Positions 1 through 4,941 of a DNA stretch of 6,594 nucleotides are shown here, in pieces. Under the pieces are notes generated by a model that did no database searches, had not been told where the DNA came from, and saw only the letters and a list, made by a program, of their open reading frames with translations. Source of the stretch: an uncultured Selenomonas sp. (GTDB lineage: Bacteria; Bacillota; Negativicutes; Selenomonadales; Selenomonadaceae); contig CALJPB010000381.1 of assembly GCA_937981305.1 (NCBI GenBank), positions 1 through 6,594 on the forward strand. The letters run 5' to 3'. Both the position numbers and the translations under genes were made by a program. Every line of letters begins with the position of its first letter. Position 1 is the first letter of the stretch.

Positions 1-755
1 ATGTTCGGCAAAAAGAGTCCGAGCGTGTAGCCGAACGATCCGATAAAGAGCCGTCCGTGCCGCCCGAGGTACGGGAGAAAGGCAAAGATCATACCGTCCC
101 GCGGCAGGCCGAAGCAGCTTGTCACGTAGAGGAAGAAAAAGAGAACCAGCACCCCCATCCCCACATCCATCGCAAAAAGCGCTCCCGCAGCGGGCGGAAG
201 CCACGCCGTATGGAGAAAGAGCGCGGCAAGCCCGAAGCTGATGAGCACCCCGGACAGATAGCCGAGGATCAGATACTTGAACTTTTTGACCGCCGTGAGA
301 TAGACGCTGCCGACCCAGACCATGAGCAGCAGCGAGAAAAAGAGGTGCGAGAGCACCTTGAGCTCGACGGCAAGCGGTTTTCCCCAGAAAAAGAGGAGGG
401 AGGCGATGGATCCGAGAACGAGCAGGAGTGCACTCATGCCGAACATGGAGGGGGTCACATCGCGATAGTGCTGCACCGTCAGACAGTCCGCAAGATAGCG
501 CGTTAAAACAATCGTAAAACCGCATGAGAGCAGCTGTGAAAAGACGAAGGAGTAAACCACCGCCCCCAGAAAGACCGCCGACTCATCCAGTCCCGCATCA
601 TAGACCTGAAAGAGCATCTGAATCGCGAGCACCATGCCCGTGAGGAGCGCGAACGGTCCCGTCGTCACGATTGCGGAATAGGAATACGCCTTGATGTGTC
701 CCGCCGCCGTACGTGCGCGGAAAAGGCGTTTCAGCTCAAACCCGACGCCTGCCAT
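1..755 (-). CDS. pelG: PelG, Pel polysaccharide export membrane protein (3' end cut by window edge)
   Basis: Polytopic inner-membrane protein of the Pel system, thought to be the flippase-like subunit that moves the chain across the cytoplasmic membrane with PelD and PelE. I translated it by hand: 251 codons from ATG at 755 with no stop, running off the left edge, so roughly half of a typical PelG is present. The N-terminus MAGVGFELKRLF is characteristic of PelG. Hydrophobic segments lie at about residues 25-48, 62-84, 104-124, 134-154, 161-182 and 189-212, and another begins near 235. This fits the many-helix MOP/polysaccharide-transporter-like architecture of the family. The start is fixed by an AAAGGAGG site 6 bases upstream, inside the end of pelF, which it overlaps by 20 bases. 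The overlap suggests translational coupling to the glycosyltransferase. No broken frame is seen in the visible part. Family assignment is firm; the transport role is taken from the family. Confidence 0.92.
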   Translation of the reverse strand, partial: MAGVGFELKRLFRARTAAGHIKAYSYSAIVTTGPFALLTGMVLAIQMLFQVYDAGLDESAVFLGAVVYSFVFSQLLSCGFTIVLTRYLADCLTVQHYRDVTPSMFGMSALLLVLGSIASLLFFWGKPLAVELKVLSHLFFSLLLMVWVGSVYLTAVKKFKYLILGYLSGVLISFGLAALFLHTAWLPPAAGALFAMDVGMGVLVLFFFLYVTSCFGLPRDGMIFAFLPYLGRHGRLFIGSFGYTLGLFLPN

Positions 756-2178
756 GTCCTGCCTCCTTTGCCTCGATCTCGTATGCCCTGCGGTACGCCT
801 CGATAAACTGCTCGTAGGTATAGTACGCCTGCGTCCGCGCAAAGCCAACCTCCGCCATGTCGCGCCGCAGCTCATAGCTGCGTGCCAGACGCAGGATCTC
901 GTGCGCCATCGCCTCGTAGTCCATCGGCGCGACCACCGCACCCGCCGTTCCGAACCGATCCTTGCTATCACCGTAGATCAGCTCGCGGCAGCACCCCACA
1001 TCCGTCGTCACATAGGGACGGTGCGCGGAGAACCCCTCCAGTACGGCGAGCGGCTGCCCCTCGCTGATGCTTGAGAGCACCATGATGTCCATTTTCGGCA
1101 GATAGTCCGCGACGGGGATGGAGCCTGTGAAGATCACGTCCTCGATCCCGAGCATCTGCACCGTCCGATGACACGTCTCAACATAGTCCGGATCCTCCTC
1201 CAGTCCGCCCATGACATAGAGCGTCGCGTCCTTCATCTCGCGCTTGACAATGGCAAACGCACGCAGAAGGGTGAGGATGTCCTTGATCGGCACAACGCGC
1301 ACGACCGCACCGATCGTGATCGGCCCGCCGTGGTCGACGAGCGCGGGAATGTGCGAAAACCGTTCCATGTGAACCCCGTTCGGGACAATGTTGATCTTCT
1401 CCGGCGCACAGCCGAGATCAGCGGCGATCTGTCCGTTGTGCTCGAACAGGGTGTAGAGGTGATCCGCCGTATTGTACGAGAGGCGTGCCAGATAGTAGAA
1501 GTATTGAATCCAGACCCCCTTGAAATCCGTCTTTGCCCAGTCGCTCTTGATGATCTCCGCCTCACGCTCACGCGAGTAGATCCCATGCTCCGTGATCATA
1601 TACGGCTTGTCGTAGACTGTCGCCGCCATCGCCCCGATCACACCGCAGTAGCCCGTCGCGACGCTGTGGTACACATCCGCCTCGGGCAGTTTTTGCTGGA
1701 GCAGGTAGAACAGCGGCAGGAGCATCGAGCGCATCGTCCAGAAAAAATCCGTAAATGGAAGATTGTTGTGCTGCTCACGATAGACGCGCACAATGACATC
1801 GAAGAAGTCGCTCGACATAAAGACTTCGAGCGGCGACTTCCATCGTCCGCAGCAAAAAATCTCCGCCAGATATTTCAGCGGCACATTCCGCTTTTCACTG
1901 ACGAACTCATAGAGGGTCTGCGTCTCCTCCCCCGTGAGAATGTTCTCGCGCATATCCGAGGCACGCAGGGAGAGAATCTCATCCAAAAATGCCTCCTCGA
2001 CCCCGACGCAGTTCTCGGGCAGCTTGTACTTGAACTTGCCGCGATCCTTTGCCTCCGCACCGATCGAGTAGATGATGAACTCATGCTCGGGCAGCCCCGT
2101 CATGAGCATCTGAACCCAAGAGGACACGCCGCCCACAACATATGGGTAGCAGCCCTCCGCCAAGAGACAGATCCTCAT
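736..2178 (-). CDS. pelF: PelF, family 4 glycosyltransferase (Pel polymerase)
   Basis: Cytoplasmic GT-B glycosyltransferase that builds the Pel chain from a UDP-activated sugar (UDP-GalNAc is the expected donor from current Pel chemistry; the sequence does not prove the donor). It has 480 residues, close to the roughly 500 of known PelF. The N-terminal half has the PelF-type (DUF3492) signature: MRICLLAEGCYPYVVGGVSS with WV following at residues 21-22, and TEHGIYSRERE at 196-206. The C-terminal half is a glycosyltransferase group 1 domain: PNGV at 266-269, the R294/K299 pair expected to contact donor phosphates, and an intact EX7E motif with E373 and E381 in EGQPLAVLE. No catalytic residue is obviously missing. 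Its ATG overlaps the deacetylase stop as ATGA and is preceded by AAGGAGG at 7 bases; its 3' end overlaps pelG by 20 bases. It is expected to be activated through PelD when c-di-GMP is bound. Confidence 0.95.
   Translation of the reverse strand: MRICLLAEGCYPYVVGGVSSWVQMLMTGLPEHEFIIYSIGAEAKDRGKFKYKLPENCVGVEEAFLDEILSLRASDMRENILTGEETQTLYEFVSEKRNVPLKYLAEIFCCGRWKSPLEVFMSSDFFDVIVRVYREQHNNLPFTDFFWTMRSMLLPLFYLLQQKLPEADVYHSVATGYCGVIGAMAATVYDKPYMITEHGIYSREREAEIIKSDWAKTDFKGVWIQYFYYLARLSYNTADHLYTLFEHNGQIAADLGCAPEKINIVPNGVHMERFSHIPALVDHGGPITIGAVVRVVPIKDILTLLRAFAIVKREMKDATLYVMGGLEEDPDYVETCHRTVQMLGIEDVIFTGSIPVADYLPKMDIMVLSSISEGQPLAVLEGFSAHRPYVTTDVGCCRELIYGDSKDRFGTAGAVVAPMDYEAMAHEILRLARSYELRRDMAEVGFARTQAYYTYEQFIEAYRRAYEIEAKEAGHGRRRV
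762..769 (-). promoter_or_regulatory. Ribosome binding site of pelG
   Basis: AAAGGAGG on the - strand, 6 bases before the ATG at 755, lies within the last codons of pelF. It decides the pelG start and shows that pelG is translated from its own strong site although it overlaps the upstream gene by 20 bases. Confidence 0.85.
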
Positions 2179-4004
2179 TCCTCCGCCTCCTTCCAGTAGA
2201 TCCGCGCCTCGGGTTCGCTCGTGCGGATGATGTATACCCCCTCATCCGCCACCGCAAACGTGCATCCCTCCGCATGGTCGATCACATGCGCGGTGCGCAG
2301 GAGGAAACGCAGCTCGCCCGCCGCGTTCCACGTATAGATCTCCAGGCCATCATCTGCGTACCGCACGCGGTAGTCCATGTCAAAGAAATCCGAAAAGTAC
2401 GGGATACTCTCCGAGGATGTCGTCGCCGTCAGCCACGGATAGCGCCGATTGACATCGTGCATGAAGTTTTTCAGCCCCGACCCCATGATCCCCCAGCTGC
2501 TGTCCTTGCTCTCCTCATAGAAGATCTCATCGGGATGGACAAAGTGGGCAAAGACACCGATGTAGTTCAGCACACCGATCTCCTGCCAGTACATCAGCCC
2601 CGATGCAGCATGTCCCGAACTGATGCGCGGGATCTCATACACCCCGTTCGCCCGGCGCTCAAAGTTCTGGTAGTATGCCTTGTGATCCGCCGGCCCGTCA
2701 AAGAGCGAGGCGAACACCTTGACCTCGGGGAATACATTTTCGACCGCCTGCTTGCCCTCGGGGCTCAGGATATCCGACGGCGGCACATAGCAGCGGAACT
2801 CGTAGTTCGGATAGACGGACTTGATGTAGCTGCGCAGCTCACGCAGTGCCTCCTCCATATCCGCCTGACTCTCCCACGGCACATAGTCCAGATCCCCCTG
2901 TCCGTAGCCGTCGGGGGCGAGGGACTGGTGGTTGTAGCCGTGCAGCCCCAGTTCGCCGCCCGCCTTCAAGAGCTCACGTCCGTAGATGATGAGCCCGTCA
3001 CGCGCAGCGCGTCCGCCGAGCGGATGAAAGGGTCCTTTGACCTGTGCGCCGTACGTCTCGATGATGACCCCCGTATAGCGGATGTCCTCATCCTTTGCCA
3101 GCTGCAGCATGAACGGCCACCAGATCTTACGGTAGAACGTCTCCGTATCGACGCCGAGCTCATCGTAGATTTTATAAAAATATCCCTCCGGAATCGGCGC
3201 CGGGAAATCGTCGATATAAAAGATCTTTACGCCCACCAGCGGATAGATCGTATCCGCACCGCAGTGTGCAATCATCGCCGTCAGGATGCCGACGTTCGTC
3301 CGATCATCGCGCTCCACGCCGTTGTAGGCATAGATGCGCCCCGCTCCGAGCGGCTGCTCCCAGAGGAGCGGGGTCCCGTCCAGTGCCTCGATATGGCGCG
3401 TCGCGGATGCCGCAAGGGTGAGCGGATTGGCGTGCGTCGTGTAGACCGTCCCCTCGCCGAAATGGAAATCCTTCCCGCCGACAAGGAAATTCGTCAGCAG
3501 ATGGATGCCGAGAACGTCCTTCTCCCGCCCCATCTGCTCCACACCGAACGTATGCAGTACATCGTCCGAGATGGGAAAGTCCTCCTCCGACTCAAACTTC
3601 TGCAAAAGCAGGAGCGTCCCCCCACTGCGCACATAATCCAAAAGCTGCGGCAGAGACTTCACCGCCCCGAGCCGCCCCGTCGTGAGGAAAACGCCGCGAT
3701 AGGAGGCATCCGGCGCAACGCTGTCCGTGAGCGGACGGCTCTCGAACGCCTTGCGTTTCTCCGTGAGAATCGTCTCCATATTGTGCCGTGAATACATACT
3801 CGGCACATCCGCCGGATCGTAGACGATGAGGTATTTTTCGCGCGGGAGATCCGCGCCCGTCCCCGCAGGGCGCAAAAGCCGCCCCATATCCAACGCATTG
3901 CCCGTCAGCCCCAGATGCAGGAAGCCGTCCATGCGACTGTACTGGAAGAACAGCCCCGCGAGGAATGCGATGAAGAGCAGAATGCAAAGACTGCGCTTAT
4001 TCAC
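2175..4004 (-). CDS. pelA: PelA-type membrane-anchored polysaccharide deacetylase (DUF2194-like), no hydrolase domain
   Basis: Extracytoplasmic deacetylase expected to remove N-acetyl groups from the nascent Pel chain. From the GTG at 4004 the protein has 609 residues: an uncleaved-looking membrane anchor at about 5-21 with no lipobox, an alpha/beta region at about 55-250 (YLIVYDP, then a repressed-looking GGTLLLL strand) resembling a flavodoxin or amidotransferase-like fold, then a NodB-like catalytic domain. Its motifs are IDDFPAP with D265/D266, LGLHGYNHQS with H355/H359 (HxxxH metal site), RCYVPPS from R404, and FAHFVHPDE with H487/H490. The last roughly 70 residues are beta-rich. No glycoside hydrolase domain precedes the deacetylase, unlike the two-enzyme PelA of Pseudomonas but like the PelA deacetylase of Gram-positive pel loci. 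The GTG start has GGAGGT 7 bases upstream. An ATG at 4019 or 4049 would be in frame but lacks a comparable site. It overlaps pelE by 8 bases and pelF by 4. The symbol refers to the deacetylase half of PelA only. Confidence 0.87.
   Translation of the reverse strand: MNKRSLCILLFIAFLAGLFFQYSRMDGFLHLGLTGNALDMGRLLRPAGTGADLPREKYLIVYDPADVPSMYSRHNMETILTEKRKAFESRPLTDSVAPDASYRGVFLTTGRLGAVKSLPQLLDYVRSGGTLLLLQKFESEEDFPISDDVLHTFGVEQMGREKDVLGIHLLTNFLVGGKDFHFGEGTVYTTHANPLTLAASATRHIEALDGTPLLWEQPLGAGRIYAYNGVERDDRTNVGILTAMIAHCGADTIYPLVGVKIFYIDDFPAPIPEGYFYKIYDELGVDTETFYRKIWWPFMLQLAKDEDIRYTGVIIETYGAQVKGPFHPLGGRAARDGLIIYGRELLKAGGELGLHGYNHQSLAPDGYGQGDLDYVPWESQADMEEALRELRSYIKSVYPNYEFRCYVPPSDILSPEGKQAVENVFPEVKVFASLFDGPADHKAYYQNFERRANGVYEIPRISSGHAASGLMYWQEIGVLNYIGVFAHFVHPDEIFYEESKDSSWGIMGSGLKNFMHDVNRRYPWLTATTSSESIPYFSDFFDMDYRVRYADDGLEIYTWNAAGELRFLLRTAHVIDHAEGCTFAVADEGVYIIRTSEPEARIYWKEAEE
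2186..2192 (-). promoter_or_regulatory. Ribosome binding site of pelF
   Basis: AAGGAGG on the - strand, 7 bases before the pelF ATG at 2178. It lies inside the last codons of the deacetylase gene, whose TGA overlaps the pelF ATG by 4 bases. Both the spacing and the strong match support this start. Confidence 0.85.
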
Positions 4005-4941
4005 GTACTGCACCTCCATCCCAATAGCGGAGTGCCTGCATTGCCTCATTGCTGAGGCGGGTCGGCAGCTGTTTCATCGCCGCAATCGTCTCCCGTATCT
4101 TCGCCAAATCATAGGAGGCCTGATAGAGCTGCAGCATGAGAATCAGCGGCAGCTCCGCATCCGGATGCCGCTGACGGAATGCCGCACAGGCAGCCTCCGC
4201 CTCCTGCAGTCGACCGCTGCGGATCAGCGCACGGATCTCCTCCGCCTGATAAGCGGGGTGATCCGGATGACGCTCCGCGAGAATCCGCAGCATCTCCATA
4301 TAGCGTGTATGCTGCTGCTCCCGTGTCACCGCGTCGCCGTACTGACGCAGCAGGAACTCACGCACCTTGTCCACGTACTCATTGAGGAGATCGTCGTCGT
4401 CCACCCCGCGCTTGATCGCCTGCTCAAGCGCATAGATCTCCTCGCTCAGCTGCTCCATATGCGCCGTCATCATCGACACGGCATAGTACGCGATCTCACG
4501 GTCGCTGTCATGCACCGCCTCGCTCAGGATCGCCTGCCGCTCCACAACATCCTGCTTGATTGCATCGGTAAAGAACTTGCGCTTGAGCTTTGGATCGTCC
4601 ACGAGAAACACATCCCGCAGCGGTACAATATCCCCGCTGTAGGCGTGCTCTCCAAACGACATACTCAGATCCTCTTCCTCCTCCTCAGGTCCCGTGCGCC
4701 CCATCAGTCCGAGCGCCGTACCGATGACCTCGTAAAGAACGAGCATCAGAAGTCCGAATCCCGGAACGGTGAGGGCAAACGCCCCCTTGGCCACCGCCGA
4801 GATCCGCCCGCGCCGACGCATCTCAGCGAACACATAGAGAAGGGTGAGCACAAGATAGGCGATCAGAAGGAGCTGCAGCATCGTAAAGCTTCCGTGAATC
4901 ATGCCAAGAAGGCCTTCCACTGTACGTCCATCCCACATCAT
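3997..4941 (-). CDS. pelE: PelE, membrane-anchored helical-repeat (TPR-like) protein
   Basis: Membrane scaffold of the Pel synthase, known in the family to bind PelD and help assemble the PelD-PelE-PelG complex. It has 314 residues. Two transmembrane helices are visible at about 19-39 and 52-72, separated by a basic loop (MRRRGR), followed by an acidic linker (PEEEEED at 85-91) and a soluble, almost wholly helical part. The segment around 117-165, with VHDSDREIAYYAVSMM, has a pattern common in bacterial helical-repeat proteins, and 205-300 carries TPR-like pairs (ILAERHPDHPAY..., RSGRLQEAEAACAAFRQRHPDAE). The architecture of two helices plus C-terminal TPRs and the position directly after pelD identify it; the sequence itself is not strongly conserved. 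The ATG at 4941 overlaps the pelD TGA as ATGA; a second ATG follows immediately at 4938. The upstream site (GGGGGAG, 11 bases away) is weak, so translation probably depends on coupling to pelD. Confidence 0.85.
   Translation of the reverse strand: MMWDGRTVEGLLGMIHGSFTMLQLLLIAYLVLTLLYVFAEMRRRGRISAVAKGAFALTVPGFGLLMLVLYEVIGTALGLMGRTGPEEEEEDLSMSFGEHAYSGDIVPLRDVFLVDDPKLKRKFFTDAIKQDVVERQAILSEAVHDSDREIAYYAVSMMTAHMEQLSEEIYALEQAIKRGVDDDDLLNEYVDKVREFLLRQYGDAVTREQQHTRYMEMLRILAERHPDHPAYQAEEIRALIRSGRLQEAEAACAAFRQRHPDAELPLILMLQLYQASYDLAKIRETIAAMKQLPTRLSNEAMQALRYWDGGAVRE
4012..4017 (-). promoter_or_regulatory. Ribosome binding site selecting a GTG start for the deacetylase gene
   Basis: GGAGGT on the - strand, 7 bases before the GTG at 4004. 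The two in-frame ATGs further upstream, at 4049 and 4019, have no good Shine-Dalgarno match (CCGCTATTGGG precedes the one at 4019). The GTG start also puts the hydrophobic anchor directly after MNKRS, a normal signal-anchor layout, and cuts the overlap with pelE from 53 to 8 bases. Confidence 0.75.

Noticed and set aside
57..506. Open frame of 149 codons on the + strand near the left edge
   Set aside because: Codon-aligned antisense of pelG; the Glu/Lys/His-rich product mirrors the hydrophobic codons of the membrane protein and ends at the antisense of a single TTA codon.
1168..2199. Open frame of 343 codons on the + strand opposite pelF
   Set aside because: It is also codon-aligned antisense of pelF, low in complexity and without recognisable family features; pelF has complete glycosyltransferase motifs.
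2142..3791. Open frame of 549 codons on the + strand opposite the deacetylase gene
   Set aside because: It is codon-aligned with the - strand gene, so it can only be stopped by TTA, CTA or TCA codons in that gene, which are rare in this GC-rich sequence. The product is Arg/His/Asp-rich with no recognisable domain, whereas the - strand protein has clear motifs.
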